Assembly (NCBI GenBank): GCA_021158525.1
Contig: JAGGUL010000028.1
Location: forward strand, 1 to 37,958
Reading direction: 5' to 3'
DNA from: Candidatus Hydrothermota bacterium
Lineage (GTDB): Bacteria > Hydrothermota > Hydrothermia > B15-G9 > DRBW01
DNA length: 37,958 bases
Shown here: piece after piece, positions 17,478 through 27,142 of the stretch
How the letters are laid out: every line of letters begins with the position of its first letter
How positions within the stretch are numbered: position 1 is the stretch's first letter
Program-made: the position numbers and the translations under genes
The notes under the pieces: model-generated
What the model was told of the DNA's origin: nothing
What the model saw: the letters and a program-made list of their open reading frames with translations, nothing else
Database searches by the model: none

Positions 17478-18781
17478 TACCTGAACTCCCTGGGATGAAC
17501 CCGTGAATCTACGTCCGCAGCCTCCTTTTCTTTTATCTCTATCCAGTTTTCCAGCAGAGTCTCTGTAAAAACGCCGTCCTTTAGCAGATAATCGTGGTCC
17601 TTCCTGAGTTCGTCCAGAGCCTCCTTGAGGGAACAGGGTATCGCTGGACTCGATTTCTTGACCTCCTCGGGATCGAGCTCCCTTTCTATGCCATCTAATC
17701 CCGCCATGAGAAGCGCCGCCATGGCGAGGAAGGGATTTGAGGTGGCATCGGGAACCCGATATTCTATCCTCGTCTCGTATTTTGAGACATAGCCCGGTAT
17801 CCTGATCGCACAGGTACGGTCAGCCACGGAATAATCGACCCTCTCGGGCGATTCAAAGCCCGTCTTGAGCCTTCTGAAGGAATTGGTGCTGGGATTCGTG
17901 AAGGCCGTGAGGGAACCGATATGGGCCAGAAGTCCACCTATATAATGCTTGGCCAGATCGCTCAGGCCATCAGGAGAATCGCCGCTGGCGAAAAGTGACC
18001 GTCCGTTCTCATCGGCGAGAAATTGGTGCAGATGAAGGCCTGAGCCCGGATGTCCGTTTATGGGCTTCGGCATAAAAGTAGCTATCAAGTTCTCCTGAAG
18101 TGCGAGGGCTTTGATGATATATTTGGAGATCACTATCCAGTCGGCCGCCTTTTCGGCCTCCGCGGGATTCAATTCGATCTCCACCTGCGAATAGGCGCCC
18201 CCCTCGTGGTGGTGATATTTCACGTCGATCCCGACATCGGAAAGGACGGAGGATATCCTGTTCCTCAGGTCAGCGGTGTGATCGCCCGGCAGGGCCGCAT
18301 GATAGGAGCCATAGGGCCTCGGATCTTCAATAGGCTCGAGAGAATAGAAAGAGCTGAGCTCCGTCTCGTCATGGTCAAGGGCAGCGAAGAGATAGAACTC
18401 GAGCTCGGGCTGGAATACGGCCCTTTTCGCCCCCGTCTCAGAGCATATCTTGCTGACAGCCTTGTTGAGCACGTATTTCGGGTCGTCGCTGAACCTACCG
18501 TCGCCCTGAACAACGTGTATCGAGGAAAGAAATGACAGCGTCATCTCCTCGAAAAGGGGGTCGAGAAAGGCGCTCTCAACATCGATAATGAGCTTCATAT
18601 CGCTCGCTTCGTGCCCTTTAAAACCGGGGAGGCTCGAGCCGTCGATCCCGATCCCGCGTTCTATAACAGCTGGCAGCCTCTCGAGGGGCAGCGTGACGTG
18701 ACGAAGTCTCCCCAGGAGGTCCACGTACTTCACATCGATGTAGCGAACTTTTTCCCTCTGTATTATCTCGTTGTAGTTCAA
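17462..18781 (-). CDS. glnA: Glutamine synthetase, type I family
   Basis: GIGIDGSSLPGF, HHHEGGAYSQVEIEL, GSGLHLHQFL, TNPSTNSFRRL, TRIEYRVPDATSNPFLAMAALLMAGLDGI. Confidence 0.9.
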   Translation of the reverse strand: MNYNEIIQREKVRYIDVKYVDLLGRLRHVTLPLERLPAVIERGIGIDGSSLPGFKGHEASDMKLIIDVESAFLDPLFEEMTLSFLSSIHVVQGDGRFSDDPKYVLNKAVSKICSETGAKRAVFQPELEFYLFAALDHDETELSSFYSLEPIEDPRPYGSYHAALPGDHTADLRNRISSVLSDVGIDVKYHHHEGGAYSQVEIELNPAEAEKAADWIVISKYIIKALALQENLIATFMPKPINGHPGSGLHLHQFLADENGRSLFASGDSPDGLSDLAKHYIGGLLAHIGSLTAFTNPSTNSFRRLKTGFESPERVDYSVADRTCAIRIPGYVSKYETRIEYRVPDATSNPFLAMAALLMAGLDGIERELDPEEVKKSSPAIPCSLKEALDELRKDHDYLLKDGVFTETLLENWIEIKEKEAADVDSRVHPREFRYYFEV

Positions 18782-18792
18782 GGCAGCACCGT

Positions 18793-20343
18793 TTACCTGT
18801 GTTTTTCGGAAACGCTCTTGGCCTGCATGAACAGCAAGAGGTAATCCCTTCCGCCGGCTTTGGAATCGGTGCCGGACATGTTGAATCCGCCGAAGGGATG
18901 AACGTCAACCAGTGCGCCGGTACACTTCCTGTTTATGTAAAGGTTGCCGACGTGGAAGAGCCTCTTGGCCTTTTCTATCTTTTTCCTGTTCAGAGTGAAG
19001 ACAGAACCGGTGAGCCCGTAGATTGTGTTGTTGGCGATCTCTATGGCATGATCGAAATCTTTCGCCCTGATGACAGAGAGCACGGGTCCGAAGATCTCCT
19101 CCTGAGCTATCCTGGCGTTGGGATCCACGTCGATGAATATCGTGGGCTTTATGTAAAATCCGTTCCCCGGAGCTTTCTCGCCCCCGGTCAGAAGCTTGCC
19201 CTCATTTTTGCCGATCTCTATATAGCTCAAAATCTTCTGCTCGGCCGCAGCGTTTATAACAGGTCCCATGAAATAGTTGTCCTTCGCAGGTCCTATCTCT
19301 ATCTTTTCTGCCTCCTCCTTTAACATCTCCACGAATTTGTCGTAGATCTTGTCGACGAGGATGAGCCGGGAGAGGGCAGAGCATTTCTGTCCCTGGAATC
19401 CGAAGGCCGAGGCGATGCTCGCCCTGACGGCATCCTCGAGATCGGGGTACTCATCATCCACTATTATGGCATCTTTGCCGCCCATCTCGGCTATAACCCT
19501 CTTTATCCAGATCTGCCCGGGCTGCGTCTTTGCGGCGAGCTCGTTAATCCTGAGGCCCACTTCTTTGGACCCCGTGAAGGCGATCATCCTAGTCTTCGGA
19601 TGCTTCACCAGGTAATCGCCGGCTATGCTCCCGGGACCCGTTAGGAAGTTGAGAACGCCCTTCGGCAGCCCCGCCTCTTCCATTACCTCAACGAACTTAT
19701 ATCCAACAAGGGGAGAGTCGCTGGCGGGCTTCAGGACGACGGTGTTGCCCGTCACGAGCGCCGCGGTCGTCATTCCGAGGAGAATGGCGAGCGGAAAGTT
19801 CCATGGAGGGATAACCACGACGGGGCCCAGGGGAATGTAAAAATACTCGTTGTGCTCGGTCTCTATGGGAGTAAGGGGCTGGGGCTGGGCATATCTTATC
19901 ATCTCCCTGGCATAGAACTCCAGGTAGTCTATTGCCTCTGCCACATCAGCGTCGGCCTCGACCCAGTTCTTTCCGACTTCGAAGACCTGATAGGCCGCCA
20001 TCTCCAGTTTCCGCTTCTTCATAATCGAGGCGGCCCTTATGAGGATCATCGCCCTCTCCTCAGGCGGGTAAAACCTCCACTCTTCAAAGGCCTCTGTGGC
20101 GGCCTGAATGGCCACCTCAGCTTCCTTCTCCGAGGCCTTCTGAAAGATCCCGACAACCTGGTCCTTATCGGAGGGGTTGATGGACTTGAAGGTCGCGTCG
20201 GCCTTCATCCTCTCGCCATTGATAACCAGCGGATATTCCTTGCCCAGCTCTTTTTCCACATAGGCAAGGGCTTCCAGCATCTTCTTCCTGTTCTCTTCCT
20301 TTGAAAAATCGGTCAGAGGTTCGTTCCTGAATTCAGGGAGCAT
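18793..20343 (-). CDS. pruA: L-glutamate gamma-semialdehyde (1-pyrroline-5-carboxylate) dehydrogenase
   Basis: NFPLAILLGMTTAALVTGNTVVLKPA, GFQGQKCSALSR active-site Cys, KCTGALVDVHPFGGFNMSGTDSKAGG. Confidence 0.92.
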   Translation of the reverse strand: MLPEFRNEPLTDFSKEENRKKMLEALAYVEKELGKEYPLVINGERMKADATFKSINPSDKDQVVGIFQKASEKEAEVAIQAATEAFEEWRFYPPEERAMILIRAASIMKKRKLEMAAYQVFEVGKNWVEADADVAEAIDYLEFYAREMIRYAQPQPLTPIETEHNEYFYIPLGPVVVIPPWNFPLAILLGMTTAALVTGNTVVLKPASDSPLVGYKFVEVMEEAGLPKGVLNFLTGPGSIAGDYLVKHPKTRMIAFTGSKEVGLRINELAAKTQPGQIWIKRVIAEMGGKDAIIVDDEYPDLEDAVRASIASAFGFQGQKCSALSRLILVDKIYDKFVEMLKEEAEKIEIGPAKDNYFMGPVINAAAEQKILSYIEIGKNEGKLLTGGEKAPGNGFYIKPTIFIDVDPNARIAQEEIFGPVLSVIRAKDFDHAIEIANNTIYGLTGSVFTLNRKKIEKAKRLFHVGNLYINRKCTGALVDVHPFGGFNMSGTDSKAGGRDYLLLFMQAKSVSEKHR

Positions 20344-20363
20344 CTCAGCCTCCTTTTTGCGTA

Positions 20364-20392
20364 ATTTTAGGTTATGAAGAATGTATTTTCAA
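20364..20392 (-). promoter_or_regulatory. Promoter of pruA-glnA
   Basis: TTGAAA (rc 20387-20392), 17 nt, TAAAAT (rc 20364-20369). Confidence 0.6.
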
Positions 20393-20451
20393 CTTGTTGA
20401 GGGAAAAAGAACCCCGATGGGTGCCTTTGACTTCTCAGGCGAAGCCGTTAA

Positions 20452-20467
20452 CGGCTTTCTATGAAGA
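20452..20467. promoter_or_regulatory. 16-bp perfect palindrome in a divergent promoter region
   Basis: AAGCCGTTAACGGCTT between pruA and the aldehyde dehydrogenase gene. Confidence 0.5.
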
Positions 20468-20493
20468 TATGACCATATAAACTCAAGCGGCAA

Positions 20494-20522
20494 TTGACTT
20501 TATGAGAGCAAAGTTTTATCCT
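20494..20522 (+). promoter_or_regulatory. Promoter of the aldehyde dehydrogenase gene
   Basis: TTGACT, 17 nt, TATCCT, then a short leader with SD GAGGAGGAAG. Confidence 0.55.
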
Positions 20523-20550
20523 TTCCTGACTACAAGAGGAGGAAGAAAAG

Positions 20551-22050
20551 ATGGCAGAAGTAAAGGAGTACCTGAATTACATCGATGGCAAGTGGGTGCG
20601 GTCTAAAAGCGGAAGGACCTTCGAGAACAGAAACCCCGCGAAGTGGGATGAGGTGGTGGGGATATTTCAGAAATCCTCGAAGGAAGACGTAGAAGCTGCT
20701 ATAGAGGCTGCCAAGAAAGCCTTCCCCAAATGGAAGAGGATACCCGCCCCGAAGCGCGGAGAGATCCTGAGAAGGGCCACCGAGATAATTATGGAGAGGA
20801 AAGAAGAGCTCGCCAGGCTGATGACCAGAGAGATGGGGAAAAACCTGAAGGAAACGAGGGGCGACGTTCAGGAAGCGATCGACACCGGCTTTTACGCTTT
20901 CGGAGAAGGCAGAAGGCTCTTCTCCTGGAACACGCCCTCGGAGCTTCCCGATAAATTCGCACTCACATTCAGAAAGCCGGTCGGTGTTGTCGGAGCTATT
21001 ACGCCCTGGAATTTCCCCATGGCCATACCCTCCTGGAAGGTATTTCCTGCTCTCCTCGCCGGCAACACCGTTGTGATCAAGCCCGCGACCGACACGCCGG
21101 CGAGCAGCGCTGAGATGGTGAAGATACTCGAGGAGGCTGGGCTGCCTCCCGGAGTCCTGAACTACGTGACGGGGTCGGGATCAGAGGTCGGAGAGGCCAT
21201 TATCAATCACCCCGATGTGAGGGTCGTGACATTCACCGGCTCGGCCGAGGTAGGTTCCAGAATAGCCGAGGTCGCCGGCAAGCACCTCAAGAAGGTCTCC
21301 CTCGAGCTGGGAGGCAAGAACCCACAGATCGTCATGCCGTCTGCCGACCTCGATCTTGCCGTGGACGGCGTTCTCTGGGGAGCTTTCGGAACAACGGGAC
21401 AGAGGTGTACAGCCACATCCAGGCTTATCCTCCACGAGGCCATATACGACGAGTTCATCGACAGGCTCCTCAAGCGGGTCAACGAGCTCAAGATCGGCGA
21501 TCCTCTGGAAGAGGACACCGACATGGGGCCTGTTATCAACCAGGCACAGCGCGAGAGAATCCATGGATATGTGGAGATAGGTAAAAAAGAGGGCGCGAAG
21601 CTCCTGATCGGCGGAGAGCCCCTCACCGGCGGGATCTACGACAGGGGCTGGTTCTATAAGCCCACGATTTTCGTCGACGTCACGCCGGATATGACGATCG
21701 CCCAGGAGGAAATCTTCGGCCCGGTGCTCTCTGTGTTCAAGGTGAAATCGCTGGATGAGGCCATCGAAGTGGCCAACGGAGTTAACTACGGGCTCTCCTC
21801 CTCCATCTATACGACGAATTTGCTCGAGGCCATGAAAGCCGTTGAGGAGCTCGAGGCCGGCATTACATACGTGAACGCTCCCACCATAGGAGCCGAGACT
21901 CATCTTCCTTTCGGCGGCGTCAAGAAGACCGGCAACGGCCACAGAGAGGGCGGATGGACAGTTTACGAGATCTTCACGGAGTGGAAAACGGTCTACATCG
22001 ATTTCTCGGGCAAACTCCAGAAGGCGCAGATAGATACCTGGGAAGAGTAG
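20551..22050 (+). CDS. NAD(P)-dependent aldehyde dehydrogenase
   Basis: TPWNFPMAIPSWK, VSLELGGKNPQIV, FGTTGQRCTATSR, EEIFGPVLSVF. Confidence 0.94.
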   Translation: MAEVKEYLNYIDGKWVRSKSGRTFENRNPAKWDEVVGIFQKSSKEDVEAAIEAAKKAFPKWKRIPAPKRGEILRRATEIIMERKEELARLMTREMGKNLKETRGDVQEAIDTGFYAFGEGRRLFSWNTPSELPDKFALTFRKPVGVVGAITPWNFPMAIPSWKVFPALLAGNTVVIKPATDTPASSAEMVKILEEAGLPPGVLNYVTGSGSEVGEAIINHPDVRVVTFTGSAEVGSRIAEVAGKHLKKVSLELGGKNPQIVMPSADLDLAVDGVLWGAFGTTGQRCTATSRLILHEAIYDEFIDRLLKRVNELKIGDPLEEDTDMGPVINQAQRERIHGYVEIGKKEGAKLLIGGEPLTGGIYDRGWFYKPTIFVDVTPDMTIAQEEIFGPVLSVFKVKSLDEAIEVANGVNYGLSSSIYTTNLLEAMKAVEELEAGITYVNAPTIGAETHLPFGGVKKTGNGHREGGWTVYEIFTEWKTVYIDFSGKLQKAQIDTWEE

Positions 22051-22051
22051 A

Positions 22052-24226
22052 ATGGCCGTCTTCCTCCTCGCGCTCAACCTGCTTCTGAGCCTGAACCTGA
22101 GGTGGAGCACCCTTCTGGACGCTGACTACATCTTCGATTATGCGGAAAGGGATGGGAAGCTCTTTCTGGCCACCAACGGCGGGGTGATCCTTTACGACGC
22201 AGAGGGCGATTCCGTCATAAGACAGTTCACCAACATGGAGGGCCTCCCAGGGCCGATCGTGAAGCGGGTGCTTTTTGACGGTGAGGGATATCTCTGGGCA
22301 GCAGTTCAGGACAAGGGACTGGCCTACCTGCCTCCCGAGGACGACTTCTTCCAGGCCTATCCTCTCTCGAAACTTCCCGCCTCGGCCGCAGATATCAGGG
22401 ACATGGTCGTTTTCTCTGATACCCTGTTTCTGGCCACCGATGGGGGACTCGTCCTTCTCGATACACACGGGACCGGAGACCCCGGAGATGATTTCTACGT
22501 CGTCTTCACGTCATACTACTATCCACTCTCGTCCGACGACGTCTACGGCCTCGGATTCAGAAATGACACCCTATTTGTCGGAACGGCGGCCGGGCTCGAC
22601 TATGTCCCGGCCGTCGACCTTCAGGATCCCGACAGCTGGAGGCACTTCGACGGTTTCGAAGAGGGCGACACGGTCCACATAGTCGAGCCCGGCCGCAACT
22701 TCATCGGTCTCGCCGTGAACGACAGGGCTCTGTATGTAACCAACGACACGACATATATCCTTGTGGATTCCCTATACATCAGCGACCTGCTCTGCGAAGG
22801 CGATACGCTCTATATCACTGCCTTCGACAGGGGCTGGGGAGGCCAGATATGGCTCACGGGCGGCGTATTTCTAACACCGGGGGACGGCTCTCTTATCGCC
22901 CTCGATCGGACTTCTTCCATCAAAAAGAGAGCCACATCCATCTATATCGATTCCGGCTCGAGAATCTGGGCGGGTTTCGGCTGGTGCTGGAACTACAGCA
23001 TCGTATCCTATGGGGCAGGCCTCGGGAAGCTTGAGGGCGACACGTGGCGCATAACGAGGATGACTGAGTTAAATTTCAACAAGATAACCTCGATCGAGAG
23101 GGATGACAGCGGAACCGTCTGGGTAGCTCAATGCATCGGGTACTACCCAAATGGAGTACAGGGATTTAAGAGGGACGGCACCACCGTCTTTACCGATTCA
23201 TCCGATTACCCGAACTCGCCCTACAGGCTCGTAAGGGGGCCAGATGGAAGAATCTGGGCCGGTACCTGGTGGTCCCACGGGGGGGTCTACAGGGTCGATT
23301 TTGATGGGAGCATTCTCCTCCATAACAACGGGTTCATCAGCAATTACATAAAGGATATCGCCTTTCTCGAAGATGGAACGCCGCTTGTGGCCTGCTATCC
23401 CGACAGGACCGGTGAAGGGGGCGGTGTATACAGGCTCATCGACGATTCGACATCGGAGCTCTACACAGACATCGTAACCATGATGGACGACATAGAGATC
23501 GATGATGAGGGCCGACTCTGGATAGGAGGTGCTGGGGGCTGTGTAATCCTGGGCACCGACACAGTGAACCTGAGGATGAGCGAGGGATTGCCTTCCGACA
23601 ACGTCATAAGGCTCGTCAGGGACGGCAACGCGATGTGGATAGGCACCTCCAACGGGCTCGCCCTGTTCAGGAACGGCGCGGTGCAGGCTACTTTCCTTGA
23701 GGGCTATGAAATCAGGGATGTAGATCCCTCACCCGATGGCAAGGTCTTCGTGTTGACCGACCAGGGGCTTGCCGTTCTGTATCCCGAGGAAAACAGAGTC
23801 CTCGCCTTTTACACACCTGAAAACTCACCGCTTATAAGCGATCTCCGGGAGGGCTATCTCACAAACGCCCTCCTCGTGGATGCTGAGGCCGGCAAGATCT
23901 GGGTGGGCACGAAGCACGGGCTTAATATCATAGAAGCCGACTTCTTCGAGAAGACAAAGGAGGGAGCCGGACCTTATGTATATCCCAATCCCTGGATAGA
24001 AGGGGCTTCGGGCCAGAGGATAACCGTGGCAGATATCGACGTCGGAGGCGAAATATATCTTTACACTCTCTCGGGGAAAAAGATCGACCTGAATGGGCTC
24101 GAATTCACGAAAAGAGGGCGATCTGCCTCTTTCAATCCCGGGAGACTCGCTCCTGGCACTTATCTGCTTTTGGTCAGAGGCGAGGACGGTACGACGAGAA
24201 GGTTGAAGTTCGCGGTGATCAAGTAA
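22052..24226 (+). CDS. Secreted beta-propeller protein with C-terminal sorting-like (FlgD/T9SS-tail-like) domain
   Basis: N-terminal signal-like hydrophobic segment; repeated propeller blades (WIGTSNGLALFRNG, IWVGTKHGLNII); C-terminal VYPNPWIEGASGQRITVADIDVGGEIYLYTLSGKKI...LAPGTYLLLV. Confidence 0.8.
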   Translation: MAVFLLALNLLLSLNLRWSTLLDADYIFDYAERDGKLFLATNGGVILYDAEGDSVIRQFTNMEGLPGPIVKRVLFDGEGYLWAAVQDKGLAYLPPEDDFFQAYPLSKLPASAADIRDMVVFSDTLFLATDGGLVLLDTHGTGDPGDDFYVVFTSYYYPLSSDDVYGLGFRNDTLFVGTAAGLDYVPAVDLQDPDSWRHFDGFEEGDTVHIVEPGRNFIGLAVNDRALYVTNDTTYILVDSLYISDLLCEGDTLYITAFDRGWGGQIWLTGGVFLTPGDGSLIALDRTSSIKKRATSIYIDSGSRIWAGFGWCWNYSIVSYGAGLGKLEGDTWRITRMTELNFNKITSIERDDSGTVWVAQCIGYYPNGVQGFKRDGTTVFTDSSDYPNSPYRLVRGPDGRIWAGTWWSHGGVYRVDFDGSILLHNNGFISNYIKDIAFLEDGTPLVACYPDRTGEGGGVYRLIDDSTSELYTDIVTMMDDIEIDDEGRLWIGGAGGCVILGTDTVNLRMSEGLPSDNVIRLVRDGNAMWIGTSNGLALFRNGAVQATFLEGYEIRDVDPSPDGKVFVLTDQGLAVLYPEENRVLAFYTPENSPLISDLREGYLTNALLVDAEAGKIWVGTKHGLNIIEADFFEKTKEGAGPYVYPNPWIEGASGQRITVADIDVGGEIYLYTLSGKKIDLNGLEFTKRGRSASFNPGRLAPGTYLLLVRGEDGTTRRLKFAVIK

Positions 24227-24253
24227 GGACAAACTTTAACGGAGGGATAAGAG

Positions 24254-27067
24254 ATGAAGGTAAAGTACGTGTATTTCTTCGGCGGCGGGAAAGCTGAGGG
24301 CAACAAAGAACTAAAAAATCTCCTCGGCGGGAAGGGAGCCAACCTTCATGAGATGACCAATCTCGGCATCCCGGTGCCGCCGGGGTTTACGATTTCCACC
24401 CAGGCATGTATTGAGTATTTCAAACACAACAGGTTCCCCGAGGGCCTGAAGGACCAGGTCCTTGAAAACCTGAAAAAGCTGGAAGAGGTGTCGGGCAAAA
24501 AGCTCGGAGACCCCTCAAATCCGCTTCTCGTCTCGGTTCGTTCCGGTGCGAGGATATCGATGCCCGGAATGATGGACACGGTCCTGAACCTCGGGCTCAA
24601 CGAGCAGACGGTACAGGGCCTGGCAAAACTCACGGACGACGAGAGGTTCGCTTACGATTCCTTCAGGCGCTTCATTCAGATGTTCGGCGACGTGGTGATG
24701 GGCGTACCGAAGTCTGCGTTCGAGGAAAGGCTGGAGCTCTACAAGAAAGCCGTCGCCCTCAGGGAGACTTTCAAAGAACTGGACCTCGATAAGGCCGTCG
24801 AACTGGCCGAGGAGCTCGAGGACAAAGCTCCAGAAGAGATCGAGGAGATCCTCAGGAAACACGGCCTCTCGGGCAAGGGAGGCGAGGTCGCTGCCCTCCT
24901 CGAGAACGCGCCCAAGACGGTCCAGGATGTGGACCTTTCCGTCGAGATCCTCAAAAAACTCACCGGCGACTTCAAGGAGATATTCAAGAAATACACGGGC
25001 AGGGAATTCCCCGAAGACCCCTATGAGCAGCTCTGGATGGCCATCGAGGCCGTCTTCAAGTCCTGGAACAATCCCAGGGCCATCGAGTACAGAAAGATAA
25101 ACAGGATTCCCGATGACTGGGGCACCGCGGTCAACATTCAGATGATGGTCTTCGGCAATATGGGCTTCGATTCGGCAACGGGCGTGGCCTTCACGAGGAA
25201 CCCCTCTACAGGCGAGAAGAAGGTCTACGGAGAATACCTGCTCAACGCTCAGGGAGAGGACGTGGTGGCGGGGATAAGAACTCCCAAGCCCCTCGAGGAA
25301 TTGTCAAAAGATATGCCCGAGGCTTACAACCAGTTGATCGAGACCTTCGAGAAGCTCGAGAAACACTACAGGGACATGTTAGACCTGGAATTCACCATAG
25401 AGAAGGGCAAGGTGTACCTGCTCCAGGCGAGGGTAGGCAAGAGAACGGCGAAAGCAGCCGTCAAGATCGCTGTGGACATGGTCAAGGAGGGAATGATAGA
25501 CATCGAGGAAGCCCTGATGAGGGTGGACCCCAAGCAGGTGGAGCAGCTTCTGCACCCGATGATCGATCCCTCCTACAAGGCGAACCCCATAGCTAAGGGA
25601 CTCCCCGCTTCGCCGGGTGCAGCCTCGGGAAAGGTAGTCTTTGACGCCGAAGAGGCAGCCCAATACGCTGAGAGGGGCGAAAAGGTCATACTCGTGAGAC
25701 ACGAGACCTCGCCCGACGACATCAAGGGAATGGCCAAATCGAAGGGTATTCTCACGTCGAGGGGCGGAATGACCTCCCACGCGGCCGTGGTGGCGCGCGG
25801 TATGGGCAAACCCTGCATCGTCGGGGCCGAGGACATCATAGTTGACTACGACAAGGAGGAATTCAGGGTAAAGGACAAAGTTGTCAAAAAGGGAGATGTA
25901 ATAACCATCGATGGTGCCACGGGCAGCGTCTTCCTGGGCGAAGTGCCAACCGTTCCTCCTTCCTTCTTCTCCGAGTTCGAGGAACTTCTCAAATGGGCCG
26001 ATGAGATCCGCTGGATCGGCGTCAGGGCCAATGCCGATACACCACAGGATGCGCAGAGAGCGAGACAGTTCGGCGCCGAGGGCATAGGCCTTGCCAGAAC
26101 TGAACACATGTTCTTCTCCGGAGACAGGATCTACGCTATGCAGGAGATGATCCTGGCTGAGACGAAGGAGGAGAGAGAGAAGGCTCTGGCCAAGCTTCTC
26201 CCAATGCAGAGAGAGGACTTCCTCGGACTTTTCGAGGCCATGGACGGTTTCCCGGTGACCATAAGGACCCTCGATCCTCCCCTCCACGAGTTCGTGCCCA
26301 AGACCGATGACCAGATCAAAGAGCTCTCCGAGAGGACCGGAGTGCCCGAGGAGGTCATCAGGTCCAAGGCCAAGGCCCTCGAAGAGGCGAACCCCATGCT
26401 CGGGCACAGGGGCTGCAGGCTCGGAATAACTTACCCCGAGATCACCGAAATGCAGGTGAGAGCCATTATAGAGGCCGCATGTGAGGCCAAGAAAAAAGGC
26501 ATAAAGGTATTTCCCGAGATAATGATCCCCCTCGTCTCCAACGTCAACGAGCTCAAGCTCCAGAAAGAGGTCGTCGACAGAATTGCCAAAAAGGTCATGG
26601 AGGAAAAGGGCATAGAAGTTGAATATACGGTAGGAACGATGATAGAGCTGCCCAGGGCCGCCATAACGGCCGACGAGATAGCGGAAGTCGCACAGTTCTT
26701 CTCTTTCGGTACCAATGACCTGACTCAGACTACCTTCGGCTTCTCGAGGGACGACGTCGCCAAGTTTCTGCCCAAGTACCTCGAGCTCAAGATACTCAAG
26801 GACGACCCCTTCCAGGTCCTCGATCAGAGGGGAGTCGGCGAGCTGGTGAAGATAGGCGTTCAGAAGGGCAGGAGCACCCGCCCGGACCTCAAAGTGGGCA
26901 TATGCGGAGAACACGGAGGGGAGCCGGAGTCGGTCAAGTTCTGCCACAGGATCGGACTGGACTACGTCTCATGCTCACCCTTCCGCGTCCCGGTTGCGAG
27001 GCTGGCAGCAGCGCATGCCGTCATAGAGGACAAAAGAAAAAGGCAAAGGTCCTTCAGGAAATCCTGA
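24254..27067 (+). CDS. ppdK: Pyruvate, phosphate dikinase
   Basis: LLGGKGANLHEM, RSGARISMPGMMDTVLNLG, GGMTSHAAVVARGMGKPCIVG, FSFGTNDLTQTTFGFSRDD, GICGEHGGEPESV. Confidence 0.97.
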   Translation: MKVKYVYFFGGGKAEGNKELKNLLGGKGANLHEMTNLGIPVPPGFTISTQACIEYFKHNRFPEGLKDQVLENLKKLEEVSGKKLGDPSNPLLVSVRSGARISMPGMMDTVLNLGLNEQTVQGLAKLTDDERFAYDSFRRFIQMFGDVVMGVPKSAFEERLELYKKAVALRETFKELDLDKAVELAEELEDKAPEEIEEILRKHGLSGKGGEVAALLENAPKTVQDVDLSVEILKKLTGDFKEIFKKYTGREFPEDPYEQLWMAIEAVFKSWNNPRAIEYRKINRIPDDWGTAVNIQMMVFGNMGFDSATGVAFTRNPSTGEKKVYGEYLLNAQGEDVVAGIRTPKPLEELSKDMPEAYNQLIETFEKLEKHYRDMLDLEFTIEKGKVYLLQARVGKRTAKAAVKIAVDMVKEGMIDIEEALMRVDPKQVEQLLHPMIDPSYKANPIAKGLPASPGAASGKVVFDAEEAAQYAERGEKVILVRHETSPDDIKGMAKSKGILTSRGGMTSHAAVVARGMGKPCIVGAEDIIVDYDKEEFRVKDKVVKKGDVITIDGATGSVFLGEVPTVPPSFFSEFEELLKWADEIRWIGVRANADTPQDAQRARQFGAEGIGLARTEHMFFSGDRIYAMQEMILAETKEEREKALAKLLPMQREDFLGLFEAMDGFPVTIRTLDPPLHEFVPKTDDQIKELSERTGVPEEVIRSKAKALEEANPMLGHRGCRLGITYPEITEMQVRAIIEAACEAKKKGIKVFPEIMIPLVSNVNELKLQKEVVDRIAKKVMEEKGIEVEYTVGTMIELPRAAITADEIAEVAQFFSFGTNDLTQTTFGFSRDDVAKFLPKYLELKILKDDPFQVLDQRGVGELVKIGVQKGRSTRPDLKVGICGEHGGEPESVKFCHRIGLDYVSCSPFRVPVARLAAAHAVIEDKRKRQRSFRKS

Positions 27068-27073
27068 TGTTTC

Positions 27074-27106
27074 GGGGAGGGGCGAAGCTTCGCTTCGCCC
27101 CTCCCC
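27074..27106 (+). terminator. Intrinsic terminator after ppdK
   Basis: GGGGAGGGGCGAAGC-TTC-GCTTCGCCCCTCCCC perfect 15-bp stem followed by TTTCTTTTC. Confidence 0.75.
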
Positions 27107-27129
27107 TTTCTTTTCAAAACTCCCGCCCC

Positions 27130-27135
27130 TATAAT
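27130..27135 (+). promoter_or_regulatory. -10 element, leaderless-type, for the YchF-like gene
   Basis: TATAAT 7 nt upstream of the ATG at 27143; -35 is poor. Confidence 0.45.
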
Positions 27136-27142
27136 TTTTTCT

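Noticed and set aside
25379-26947. 522-aa ORF antisense to ppdK
   Set aside because: The sense strand is unambiguous PPDK; the antisense frame is a by-product of biased codon use, and its translation has no recognisable domain.
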